DNA from: Asterochloris sp. CNOR1
Lineage: Eukaryota; Chlorophyta; Trebouxiophyceae; Trebouxiales; Trebouxiaceae
Assembly: GCA_963969365.1 (NCBI GenBank)
Contig: OZ017748.1
Location: 124,001-188,000, forward strand
DNA length: 64,000 bases
Direction of reading: 5' to 3'
Shown: positions 21,301-33,097 of the stretch, piece after piece
Layout: the number at the start of each line of letters is the position of its first letter
Numbering within the stretch: the first letter of the stretch is position 1
The notes under the pieces: generated by a model
What the model was told of the DNA's origin: nothing
The model's database searches: none
Seen by the model: the letters and a program-made list of their open reading frames with translations, nothing else
Program-made: the position numbers and the translations under genes

Positions 21301-24300
21301 CACTCGACTGCCCGCCCGCTGGGCCAGCACCTGCCTGCCTGAATTCATCAGTCGGCGCCGGCAGCGCCCCAGCTGCTGCCTCTTCGGTGATGCTGTGGAG
21401 GCCTGGCCCCACAGCCTCCACCAGCCTGTCGTCTGACTCTTCTGAGTCATCGGGAGTGTCGTGCACCACCCAGGCCACAAACTCGAGCAGCGTCCGGATG
21501 TTTGGCAGACCTGGCTGCGTTTGATGGGCCAGCCCCTGCTGCTGCGGCTGCTGCTGAGCCTGCTGCTGTGGTGGCTGTGCCTTGCCAAGGCCCTCTGCAG
21601 CGCTTGCAGGGGTGACCACCTGCAGAAGGAAGTCACAGAGTTGCATTGCATAAGGTGTCACATCGCTGCCATGGGGGAGACTGGGGCTTTTGGAGACCTT
21701 GGATGCGGCTGCAGGGGTGATCACCAGCAGCACAGAGATTGAGCATTGCTTCTGCAAGTGTTGTGCTGCTGCTGTCATGGGGCACCATCTTGTGTGACCA
21801 TGCGAAAATCAACATCTTTGCTGTGCAGACTTTTGTCACTGTGACAGCTGTGCACCAGCAACACAGGCGTGTGACAAGTTGACATCTGCCAGCTCCACCA
21901 GCGTGTCAGGGGCAGATAACCTGAAGCTGACAATGATGGTGCACCACAAGCATGACAAGAATCCAGATCAAAGGCACCTCATCACCTGGTCTCAAGGAAT
22001 CTGACCCGCAATGAGACCAGCAGTGGCAAAATACCAGCCCAATTCAAGATTGCAGGCCAAGGAGAGGCGCTCACCTTGACATCTGCCAGCTTCAGCAACG
22101 AGTCCAGGCGGATGCCATCTGCATTCCCGTGGGCTGTCCCGATGTTGACCGCATTGCCCACCATCAGCACAGTCTGAGCAACTCTGCGCAGACGGCGGCT
22201 GCTCCTGATCTGCACAGCAGGGGTGCAGCATGCACTTTTAGCACATCTGAAGTCAAGCCTGGTGATCAGGCACCATCTCAACACTGCAGTTAGCAGGTGC
22301 TCCAGACCTTCAGAACAATGGTCGTGGCATCACATGTACGTACGCAAGTACTTAAATCAGGGCAGCACCCTGAGCAGGCGGCGGCTGTCCTGATGCGCAA
22401 GACAGGACGGCGGGGGAGGGGGACCTAACATCAGGAAGTGTGCATGCAAGATTGCAGGGTCACCAGAGGCCACAGAAAGGGAGCAGCAGGAAGGTACGCA
22501 GAGCGCAGCGTGGCTGCTTCCAACTTGCAGGGCAAGTCAGGAATGCTCGAAGAGAGCATGTCTATGAGAAGTCTCCCAGCACAGGACCTCATGAGGGCAG
22601 AACGTGCAGGGAGCTCCAGCAAGAACATGGTGCAGAAGCGGGGGGCAGCCTAGCATGGTCTGAAGGACAGTCCACCGCACAGACCAACCACGAGATCACA
22701 ACCAGCCATGCGCTGTGGCTCACTCACTCGGCTGAGAACTAGCAGCAGATGCCGCAACTGAGATGGTCACCTGCTCGACCGCAGTGCACAAGATGGTGAG
22801 CGCGGCGGTTGCATCGCGTACCAGCCCCCCAAATTGCTGACGGAAGATCAGGACTGTCACCTTCTGCTTCAGCCTGGGTATCTGCAGACTAACATCTGCA
22901 AGTCAGCCTGCTGACACCTGGCTTCACTCTGCAAAGAAAAAACAGGTACTGCCAACCTCAGATGCTGGCAAACAGACAGTTTCAGGTGTCCTGTTTGCAG
23001 TTGCTTGAAATGCCACCATGTCAGAAATACCCTGTGGTTCATGGCTCAATGAGCTTATCACTGGATGGTCGCATTCACCAGATGAAATTGCCAACTGCCC
23101 ACAGCTGACCTGCCCCAGCACTGTCAGGCTCCGTTTGACTGTGATGCCAATATTGGCATGGTGCTTACCAAAGAGGTGGACCGCTCCACCGAGCCCTTTC
23201 ACTCATTTACACAGCCACAAACGCGACACTCACCTGCCCCAGCACTTGCAGGTACTGCTCTGGCGTGGACAGGTCCCCCAGCCTGTTGCCAGGCTTCTCC
23301 AGGAACCCTGCCAGGGACCTGCACTCGTCATCCGTCGGCGTGATCTGCACACAGGGCAAGCAGGACAGTCAGAAGTGGGGGCGCTGTATAAGTGGCAGAC
23401 AGCAAAGCGAGGGGGCGGCGGGTGTGAGACACAGCAGCAGCATACCAGGCGACCTGTTGTCAATTGGATGATGAGCGGCTTACCTGTTTGGTAAGGACTT
23501 AGTTCAATTATGATTATATCATGTTGCCCACCTGCAGGAGCAGGCTCAGCCGCTCCAGCCCCAGGCGTGTCCCGGTCAGCACGGCGTGCCGCACCTCCAG
23601 CGCCCCGCTGCGGTACTCCGCGAACTGGGTCAGCATGATGGAGATGTTGTTGGCGCGGGGGAGGGGGATCACCTTCACCTGCTCAGCCGGGCGCTTGGGC
23701 CCCCCCGCCCTGCCTGCAGTGGAGTGACAAAGAGCTGAGCTCGGCAGCAGGCACTGCATTGGATTGTGCAAAGTGCGTCATGCCTGCTTGACTGCTGGCT
23801 GCTCATGGCTGCAGAGACCCACCACCAGCATCCAGCCGGCCTGGCACAACTGTCTGCCGCAGCCACTGCGCTAGTATCTGCAGGCTGCGGCAGCCCTTTG
23901 CTCCAGGGAACAAGAGCCACCAGTACGGTAGGCATGCCCTGCAGCAAGGGCAGCTGCAGAAGACAGTCAAGGGGTAGCGTCCCTGAGGAAAGTCAGGTTG
24001 CTTGGGCGGGCACATTGCTGCAGGGAAGTGATGGAGAGGTGAGGGGGGTCCGGGAGATATGGGCAAACACAGGTGCCTGCATGGCAAGTGCAGCAAGGCA
24101 TTGGCAGAAGACCGTCAAGGGATAGCGCTCCTGAGGTGGTCAGGTTGCAATGGCTGGATGTTTGGAGTATCCTGCCTAGTTTCCTGGTCGACCACAGCGA
24201 GGCAGGCCCTGTTGAGAAGGGCTCATGCAGGCTTTGCTGACAGATGCCACCTCGGGGCAGCTGCAGCGCAGTGCAAGTGGCCACAGCGAGGGCCTGGGTC

Positions 24301-27300
24301 CATCGCAGCAGCCATGCCAACGATGGGGCCGCAACGCTACTTGGCTGGGCAGAGTGCACTTTGCTGTGGCTCAAGCTGCAGGCGCAGCGCTCTCCTATGC
24401 ACGCCTCTCCGGCGCACTTGTCAAGCACAAAGCAAAGTGGGTCTTTGGGATGCCAGATGGAAGTGCTGTCATGCACACCACCTTCAAAGAGAGCTGGGCA
24501 AGCAGCCACCAGGAGGCTTGTCAACCGGTTCTTTCACCTCACACAGCCCTCCAGGGCGCCAGGTTGGGGCAGCTAAATGCTCCTACAGACTTAAGTCTAC
24601 ACGCCACCTTCAGTTGCAGCCAGGAGACCACCCACCTGGAGCCTTGGCAGCCGGCGGCTTCACCCCAAACAGCCTCTCCAGGGCGCCAGGGAAGGGCTCC
24701 GGGATTGCAGGCAGCGGCTTGGGCAGCCGCGCCCAGATCGTGGCAGCCCCCCGTGGGGCCTTCACCCAGTGGACCACCCTGAACCGTGGGGCTGCATAGC
24801 TGGGCTTGGCCGGCAGCTTGAGCCCCCTGGCTGGAGGTGCAGGTGGGCCTTTGGCACCTGCGTGCAGGTAGGTATCTGTCAGGCAAAGTTTTCTCTCAGT
24901 GGCAGTGTGGAGCCTCAAAGACAGCAACAAAACATCCTGCAGTACACACAAGCTCCCAGCCTCAAGCAGCACTTGCATGCACCATACTCTGCCACCTCAA
25001 GCCCCAGGTAGGAGGGCTGCTCTGGGTGCAGCCAAGATGCTACGCCCCATCTGCCAAAACCAGTCCTGCCACAGGTAACCAGCCTACAATTGTGGTCTGC
25101 CTCGAGTCAGACAGCAGCTGCAGGCTGAACAGCAGGCGTGGGCCATCTGGCTGCTGGCTGCTCGCCTCTCGTCCTCTTGGGTGCAGACAGAGGGCCAGCG
25201 CACTTGCCAAAGAGTCTGAAGGTGGGTGCCTGCTCAGGCTTTGCCTGCCTGCATGGAGATGAGCAATCCCCACAGGGTCCCTAGTGCCATTGGCCAAGGG
25301 CCACCTTTAGAGGAGCTACAGCTGCCAACCCTAAGCTAATCCCCAGGCCAACAAACAAGCCGAATATCATTCAACAAGGCAGCAGCTGTCCCTACATAGA
25401 GTATGAGACTGCAGACAGGCCCATGTGAGTGCTGCTTGGGGATGAGTCAGGGAAAGGTGGATGGCTTGTGTTGGTTGCCATCCTTTGATGCCTCTACCAA
25501 CCTCACTTCACGCCTTTTACCAGGCCAATAAGCCTAGGTTGACCAGTTGCAAGAGCCTCTATCTCACCTGGGGCTGGAGGTGGCGGCGGCGGAGGGCCTT
25601 TGCCTCCTGGAGGTGGCGGGGGTGGCGGGGCTCCCCTGCAAACAGCACTCAAGCGCATCAGTGCTCAACATGAGGCGCCACACAGCTCAAAAACCTGCAC
25701 ACTGCGACACCCCGCACAGCATGAAAGACAGCACAGAAGGCTGCTGGCACCAGATGGGGTGTTTGACTCGGTAAGCAGGGCTTCCACCTGCCGTGCGGTG
25801 GTGGTGGCGGTGGGGGGGCTCCCCTGCAGCCAGCGTGGACTCATGTTAGCTCAGGGTTCTAGGATGGGATCACGATTGCATCTGAAGCCAGGTAGCTGCA
25901 TGCTGTGCACCCTCAGGGATGGAAACCCTAAGATCATCTGCCCCAAGCAGGACTCAGCTGCCGAACAGCACTGCAGCTGCCCAGATGGAGGACGTGCTGA
26001 GCTTTTGGTGCTGCCTTGAGGTGGCAAGCTGCAGCTGTTCCAGAGCATCATGCAGCGCAACATGGCCACCAAGATTCACGTATTTAAGGGACCTCAACAT
26101 CATACCTGCTTGTGCTGCAATGGCAGGCACAATGCAGGATGCTGCAGCTGCTGCAAGGCATCATGGTGGGCAGCCAGGTCCCAGACTGACTCATACAGGT
26201 CCAGGCGGCAGTGTGGGCGGTGCAAATGGTACCTGTACTGAGCGGCAGTGAGCTGGCACAGTGCAAGATGGCCTCGCAAGACTCACTTGGGGCCAGGTGG
26301 GGGTGTGGGCGGTGCAGATGGCGCCTGCGCTGCCTCGCCCTGCGCAGGGGCAGGCACTGCAGCCTCTGCCGCAGCTGCCGCAGCAGCACTGGCATCGGCC
26401 ACAGCTGCAGCTGCAGCAGCTGTCGCTGTGGCAGACTCCTCGCTGGCCACCAGGATGGGCAAGTCATCCACAGCTGCAGGCACAAAGACTTCCGGCATGT
26501 CAATGGCAGCTGCAGAGCCTGGGCTGCGCTGATGCAGTTGCAGCAGCCACATTGCTGCTGCTGTTGCTGTGGCCCACTCCTCCCTTGTCACAAGCTTTAG
26601 CTGATCATCCCTCCCGCAGGCAGGCAGGCATCTGAGCATGTCAATGACGGCTGCTGAGATGGAGAGGGGGCTTGCTCTTGCAACTCTGCAGCTGCATGGA
26701 CATGCAGATGCAGCAGGACAGAGCAAAGATGTCTCCAGAAATCGCAGGCGCAGAATGCGGTTTGGAACGCTAGACCCAGGCTTCTTGAGGCCGTTGTGGT
26801 AGGTGTGCCAGGTTGGCATGTGGCAACCACAGAATTTTGGTGCTAGTGTTCTGGCACAATGTGTCTGGACTCTACCAGAAGCAGGCATTCACCCCAGCAC
26901 AGCAGCAAGAGGCTCACAGAAGCCAGCTTGCCAGCTAACAGGGGGCACCCGCCCCACGACCCGGCAGCTTTCTTAAAGCGCCCTCAAAGGTCAGACATGC
27001 GGTCGGCTCAACCCACTGACCATGGGGTGCACAGGAAAGACAAGAAATAAAGTATGGACAGCAGGCCACATGACAGGGTCAGGCAGCGCACCCTCGGTGG
27101 CCACTGCTGCCGTCGCCAGCTGGGAGGGGCTCAGCCCAGCATCGGTGGCTGCCTTCAGGTCCCGCACTAGATTCATCATGCTGGCTCTGCAACACATGGG
27201 GCAGCCTGTGAGCCAGGAATTAACATAATCATGGCATTTGCTGAGTCTGCAGGCCCTGGGTTCTGGTGGGGTCACAGGGCACCTGGCGCCTTTTGTGCAC

Positions 27301-30300
27301 ATGCAGTGCAAAAAGTCAAGCAGTGGGCAGGCTCAAGAGGCATGTCAGAGACACGGGCGAGCTACTGTGCTGTAGGACGGCAGCTTGCACATCAGGACAT
27401 GTCACGTGAGGCAGCAGCTCTGCCTGTGGCTGCTGCGCTCAGTAGCTCGATGATAAACCAGCAAAGAGCAACTGCCCAGGCAGGCAGGCTTGCAGATTCA
27501 TCATGGCTGCCCTGCAGAGTCTCGCACTTTGTGGCGGCTTTGCTGGAGAAGCCCATCTGATGGATGGCGGTCCTCCACTCACGGTGCAGGTCCGCCACAT
27601 CAACGCCGCCGGCCTCACTGCACAGCAGATGGCATCTCAGAGGAAGCTGAGGTGAGGCCCACATCTCCAGCTTCACTGTACAGCACAATGCATCCTCTTT
27701 GACCACTGCGCTGCACGGACACTGCGGTGGGAACCACACCAGTCGTACAGCCTGGCAGCCTGCTTGCTTGGCACTTGAGCCCCAGACCGGCAGGCACCTC
27801 CTTCACAGACATGAAGAGTCCATGAAGAAGCCATCATGACCTGGACACTCTCAGCAGCCACACCTGCATAGGGTCCTCATACGCAGCCACACCTCCTCGA
27901 TTGATGTGCACTTGTCAAGGCTCCCAATTGCTGGCCCGCCACCTGCCCTGTATTGCTTGATGCCAGGCTCCAAGTCCACTTGCGGCATGCTCGCCTGTTG
28001 TGTAGCCCCAGGCTTTAGGGGGGTCTTACATGTACTGCATGACTTTTCCCCACAGCTGTGGACAATCCCCAGACAGAGCCTTCCCTGACTCACCTGTCCT
28101 CCAGTCCAGCGGGGGCCTCCTTCACGTCCAGCATGATGTCCATGAAGAAGTCCTCGTGCTCCGCGTACTCAGCCTGGAAGGCGCTGTTGCGGGGGATGTC
28201 CATCTTTTTGGCGACCACACGCATCACATTGTCCTGCAGCCACATCAAGAGCTTGCTGGAAGGCGCTATTGCGGGGGATGTCCATCTTTTTGGCGATCAC
28301 ATTGTCCTGCAGCCACATCAAGAGCTTGCTGGAAGGCGCTGTTGCAGGGGATGTCCATCTTTTTGGCGACCACACGCATCACTTTGTGCTGCAGCCAGAT
28401 CAAGACGTCTGCCGCGGACATGCAGCAAAGGAGCAGGGGGGCAGCAGTAATCAGCGGCAAGTCCGCCTCAAGGAGGAGTAATGTCCACCAACTTGGCCAC
28501 CACACACATACCGGGTCATCTTGCAAGAAGGTCATGTGACAAAGTCCAGGGACTGTCAGACGCAGAAATGGCCCGGTGCCCAGTCGTGCACACTGCTCAA
28601 CAGTGCCTCTGCTGCCAATGCAGAAGCAGCCAGATGCTTGCACCATGGCCAGTCCATGAGCAGCCAAATGCTGGCAATGTGGCCGGTCCGTTGCTGAATC
28701 CCAGGCATTCCTCTGGCCAAAGTGCCTGCAATGTGCTCCAGCAAGCAGGAGCGCCCAGCAACTGCAATAGGCCAGCGTGCAATAGGCAAAGCGTTAGCAA
28801 GGGTTGGACCCAATGCAACACATGCCACATGCACACCCAGTCAGTCATCAGCAGGTCCTGCCTCACCTGCTCCACGAAGGCGGTGTGGAAGGAGTAGGCC
28901 AGCGCAGGCAGGTCCCACTCCCCCTTGTGGTCGCCGAACCAGAGGCCGATAGTGATGTCCCCAGAGATCGCGGTGTTGACGTCAAATCCCACCAGGAAGT
29001 CCTGCAGGCAAGGTGGGGCAGAATATGTCATTGCCTTTGGTGTGCTGCTCTGGTGAGACTGGTGTGCATGGCCAGGTGGCTTGCTGGTGGCAAGCTGATT
29101 TGGTGAGCAGCATGAGTGGCAGCAGCAGGACAGGCCTGCAGCGGGCTGAGACTGCACACTGCAGGCCAGCAGGCGACACAGTGCAGCCCTTGCTGCCAGC
29201 AGCGGGACCAGCGCTTGCTCTGGCAGATTCTGCACCAATGCTGATGGCATTGGGGGGCTGAAAACAATCAACGAAGCTGTAGTCAAGTCCACCTCTGCTG
29301 CCGCCACACCATGGTAGATCTGGCGGCCCCGTTGGTACACAGCCAAGAAGGAGCGCCCAATGCTGACTTTGTGCAGCTTGCTGTGCTGCTGGGACTCGAC
29401 CTCCAGATCTGCAGGCGGCGGACCAGAGGCGTCAGCAGTGTGGGAGCGAGACAGTGACTGGCGCTGCTTGGACTGTTGCAGACAAGCTGCTCCCTGCTCT
29501 GGGCACACAGGGACTCACAGGCAGTGATCACGAGACAGGCAGCTCGCAGCTGCCAGCCAAGCGGCAGCTGCGAAAGAGAGACTAGCTGCCAAATTGCTAC
29601 AGGACCTGGCAGCTCACCTGGGTGCTGCCCATGCGAGCACAAACTGTCAAGTAAACCTTGTGCTTCCACTGAGCTGTCAACTAGGCCCGGCTACCATGGC
29701 ACACAGCACCTCACAAGACTGCCGGTGATATCCTGGCTTCCTGGAATTGGCGGCTGCTGGCCAGTAGGCATGTGTCTGATTTTTCATGAAATGGCTCACC
29801 TGCACAACAGCCCTGCTGGCAGCAAACGAAACCCTGCCAGTGCTTCTGCCCAAGCATACAGCTCAAATTCAGCAAGATGCGGCCCACACCTATCTGGTGC
29901 CCCCTGCGTGCAGCAAACATGACCTTGCAGGCCCTTGAGGTCACATGGCTCAGCCTGATGTGCAGCACCCAGGGGCGGTCACACCAAACAGCACCAGACA
30001 GCCCGAAGCTGATGGTTGGCTTGCTGGACGTGGCTGCCACCAGTGACGGGCCATGGAAGGTGTGCCCACCTGGGTGCTGGCCCCTGCCCGCTGCAAAGAC
30101 GGACTCGTATGCGCTGAAGACGACGCGGGACAGCTTGATACGCTGCGCCCGCGGGCGCACCTGAGGGGACGACAGCACCTTCTGGAAGTACTGGCAGTAG
30201 CGCCGCTGGGCCTGGCCCAGGCTCCTGTAGCAACAGGACAAGGCGTTGTGAGTGTAATACCCTCCGAATCTGCACTTGTTTGTCCAGACTTGCGGCAGAG

Positions 30301-32923
30301 CGCACTTCAGAAAGGAGCAGTGCAGCACAAGCACTGCCGCCAGCAGCGCTGGGCCTGGCCCCGGCCCCTGTGGTAGCAGGGAAAGGCTTTCGAAAAGTTA
30401 AAGTGGACCTGAAGGTTCATACTTGTGGCAGGGCCCAATCTATAGGGGGTTAGCACAGCATAAGCATTGGCGCCAGTGCCACTAGGCCTGGCCCAGGCTC
30501 TGCAGCATGGCAAGGGTCTCAGCTCTTGTCTCATTTAATAAAGACTGTGCCGCTGGGCCCGGGTCAGGCTCCGGAAAGGGAAGAGACTTAAGCCAGAACA
30601 GGTGTTGACCTGCAATTAGCATAATCTAGGGTGGCCCGGCCCAGAGTGGTGCAAAAGCAGCGCACGAACAACTGCTCCCTGGCCAGCAGCACCTGGGAGT
30701 GCTGAGATTGTCACGCTTGCCATTGCTTCTGACTCCCGCAACAAGCGCAGATAGGCCTTGTGCTGGGGGCCAGCACCTGCTGGAACCACTGGCAGCAGCC
30801 TTGCTGGGCCTGGTCATGTGCTGAGGCATAGCAAACCTTGTGCACGATGTTGATTTAGTTCACTGCTGGCTCCCGCTGCAAGCAGACCTCAGGGGCACTG
30901 CCAAGTCTCGGCTCATGCTGCATGGCTGCCTCACCAATACCTGTCTTGACAATATTCTGGCTGTCAAAGTCCTCCATGCAGAATGCTTTGCAAGCGCTGT
31001 TGTGTCTGAGACCTCAGGCTCCTGTCCGCAGGCTGTGTGCACCCTGTGACCAGAAGCAGGGGCATTAGCATGTACAGGCTTCACCTTGAAAACACAGGCT
31101 CCTGCCCGTTGGCTGTGGACACCTTTTGCACCTTCAGCGGGGGCAGCAGGCGCTCTGCCTCCACCATGTTGTCGCACTCCCCGCTGTACATCATGTAGCA
31201 GCCGATGAGCATGTAGCAGAAGGATAGGGTCATCCCAGAGAAGCCTCGGATCATCAGCACCTGCAGGAGGGGTTGATATAAACTGCAGAGCTATGTTGCA
31301 AGCTTGGGCAGGCCTCATTGCTGAGACGATGCAACTCATTGTTCCTTGAAGTGCAGACAGCGCCATAACGGTGCATGATGTTCTGACCATGCCCAAGCAA
31401 AAGTCTGTACCTAAGAGCTGTACGGAGTCCACCAGCCTCGCTTGCAAAGAAGTCAAGTTGAAGCCTCTAGACATGACTTCAGGACTCACCACAACATGCT
31501 CCTCAGAGCTGCGTAGGTAGTTGTGAATGATCTTGCAGGTGCCAAAAATGACGTCAAGGGGACAGACGCCCAGCCCTGGGGGGCACTCCCAGGCCGAGTT
31601 GTCCACCTGGAAGCCAGTGCGCCAGTTGTCAGCAGTTGGTCAAAGCTTGAACCTGATGGGTGGGTGACGACGTGGGTTGCACATGAGACTGGCTCTGTCT
31701 ACATGTTGTGATGGCTAGTCAAACTCATAAAGGCGCTGTCTGGGCAGGTGGACTGCGCCAGGACAGCTCAGAAGCTGCCTGGCTGCAAGTCTTGGCAGGA
31801 TGAGCTCACCTCAAACACATTGTTGGAGAAGAGGCTGTACAGGTCTGCATTGACCAGTGCTGGCCCCAGGTTAAGCGGCGCCAGCAGGCCCTGATCAGGC
31901 CAGCTGTCGCGGAGGGACTGCGCAGCGGCTCGCAGGTGCTCTGCATACCTGCAGCAAAGGTGGCAGCAAATGTGCAGTGCATGCAATGCTGTCTCCAGGT
32001 CAGCAAGGGTGTGCAGCAAAGCGGCCTGCTCGCAGGTGCTCTGCATGCATGCAACAGGGGTTGGCAGCAGAGTTGGAGCTGATCACTCAGTTAAATGCAG
32101 ACTGCAGACCCGTCTGCTCCTGAGTGGCAGCTCGAGGCCAAGCTGAGCACGATCCGAAGTCCCTGCAAACCCTGCTGCCACACGAGTAAGCTGCTTCATG
32201 AGTGTGCTGAGGGAGGAAAGGTCGCCCTCCTACATACATGGCTGTGAGGTGACATGGTCTGCTGGCAGCTGACTGCATGCGACTCTGACTTGCCATGCTG
32301 AGCAACTTTGGTGGCATGCCACAGCCACGGCACCACCAGTGAAGCCTATTGCGCGTCAAGGCAACATTCTGCACTCACTTGTCAGAGATTGGACCTCCAC
32401 TCAGCGCTTTGTTCCAGGCCACTCGTTCATCCTCTACAGGTGCACAGTTATAGAGTTGGCAGTCACAGCCAGCTTGGCGAGCACTGTGAACAAGATTGAG
32501 AATTATGCTACCAGCTTGTTTGCACGCAGCACGATGCGCACAGACAGTTGCAGTGGCGACTCCAGCAGGTGCACAGGCAGTTCAAGCCGGCTTTTGAGTA
32601 GCATGCCCACACATCAGAGCAGCATTGGCTCAGCGTTCAATGCAGTGACATGCACTTCATGACATCTGAGGGCCCTCCTCACCGTAAGCGAAAGAAAAGA
32701 TCCGCTCTGTCAGGCGCAGCGGCCTCTCCCTGGTCACAGCAGGCTTGTTGCCTGGCCACAGCGACCAGCCCCCTTTGCCTAATTTGAACCCAAGATTGCC
32801 GCCATCTGCTGTTTGAGGCTCAGAAACAGCCTTGGCAGCCTTGATGGTGCCCCTGGGGGACTCTGAGCGGGGTGTGCCAGGGCCGCTGCCCGTGCCCAGT
32901 CCAAATAAGCTATTGAATGCCAT
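18308..32923 (-). CDS. Class II-like formin (PTEN-like, C2, FH1, FH2)
   Basis: Role: nucleates and elongates actin filaments. Starts at ATG 32923 (MAFNSLFGLGTGSG; exon 1 ends 32683) and stops at 18308. PTEN-like part: GVCPLDVIFGTCKIIHNYL (~31600-31490), then VLMIRGFSGMTLSFCYML, where the catalytic HCxxGxxR loop is lost, so it is probably a lipid-binding pseudo-phosphatase. C2: SLGQAQRRYCQYFQKVL (~30230) and ISGDITIGLWFGDHKGEW (~28950). Proline-rich FH1 pieces lie at ~26300, ~25800 and ~25600. FH2 begins RFRVVHWVKAPRGAATIW (~24780) and continues RANNISIMLTQFAEYR (~23650), ITPTDDECRSLAGFLEKPG (~23340) and GNAVNIGTAHGNADGIRLD in exon 22209-22075. It then runs through exons 21619-20156, 19388-18813 and 18511-18308 (TIWTFALSFDQTYRTVARLM). 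The last four exons are all multiples of three and phase 0. Several middle exons are not fixed. Confidence 0.88.
20156..21619 (-). other. 488-residue formin exon with proline-rich insert inside FH2
   Basis: CAG acceptor before 21619, GTGGGT donor after 20156, 1,464 nt, phase 0 at both ends. It begins with FH2 sequence (VVTPASAAEGLGKAQ, then LPNIRTLLEFVAWVV) and ends with FH2 sequence (LVRAASRRGAFLGDELSAVG). Between them lie roughly ten polyproline runs of up to nine prolines, each followed by Gly/Ala-rich linkers. The opposite strand is open too, but only as Gly/Ala-rich antisense. Confidence 0.8.
23940..24160. repeat. Intronic tandem duplication in formin, ~150-bp period
   Basis: GCAGAAGACAGTCAAGGGGT and GCAGAAGACCGTCAAGGGAT, each followed by AGCG.(C)TCCTGAGG and GTCAGGTTGC, lie in the same order about 150 bp apart. 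Confidence 0.7.
24500..24700. repeat. Echo of the FH2 first-exon donor edge inside the next intron
   Basis: The exon end (minus strand TGGCGCCCTGGAGAGGCTGT to the GGTGGGT donor) is repeated, decayed, at 24500-24575 as TGGCGCCCTGGAGGGCTGTG with a matching donor-like end. Confidence 0.75.
28175..28404. repeat. Three near-identical tandem copies of a formin exon 5' edge
   Basis: Units at 28175-28256, 28257-28329 and 28330-28404. On the minus strand each reads GTGGCTGCAG (acceptor), then GACAATGTGAT-like sequence and a GCCAAAAAGATGGACATCCC core. The leftmost unit continues into the real exon (FQAEYAEHEDFFMDIMLDV). The middle unit lacks 9 nt. The copies are almost identical, so this is recent. 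Confidence 0.85.
29820..30140. repeat. Donor-edge echoes in formin C2 intron
   Basis: The exon 3' edge at 30080-30140 (GGTGCTGGCCCCTGCCCGCT on the plus strand) is echoed at about 29890-29975 (GGTGCCCCCTGCGTGCAGCA) and more weakly near 29800. Confidence 0.6.
30195..30835. repeat. Four or five decayed copies of a formin exon acceptor edge
   Basis: The real edge (CTGGGCCTGGCCCAGGCTCC at ~30205, plus strand) recurs as GCTGGGCCTGGCCCCGGCCC (~30348), CTAGGCCTGGCCCAGGCTCT (~30482), GCTGGGCCCGGGTCAGGCTC (~30552) and GCTGGGCCTGGTCATGTGCT (~30804). Confidence 0.8.
31918..32060. repeat. Acceptor-edge echo in formin
   Basis: GCAGGTGCTCTGCATACCTG (real exon start and acceptor, read on plus) is repeated ~100 bp upstream in the gene as GCAGGTGCTCTGCATGCATG, both preceded by a CGGCTCG/CGGCCTGCTC block. 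Confidence 0.75.
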
Positions 32924-33097
32924 TCTGGTCTTTCAGCGATGCGACAACGTCAACATCAGCATCACAGGCATCATGCTGCGCTTAACAACTCTATTCAGAG
33001 TGAATAGGTCACCTCGCTCATTTAGATTCATCAATTTTGAAAAAAGAGGCAAAATTCATCAATCTTGGAAAAAGAGGCTGGAAGCACTGGGGGCACA

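Noticed and set aside
20160-21524. Long plus-strand Gly/Ala-rich open frame of 454 codons
   Set aside because: It is the antisense of the formin proline-rich exon (GGN opposite CCN). The minus strand has FH2 sequence at both ends and matching splice phases.
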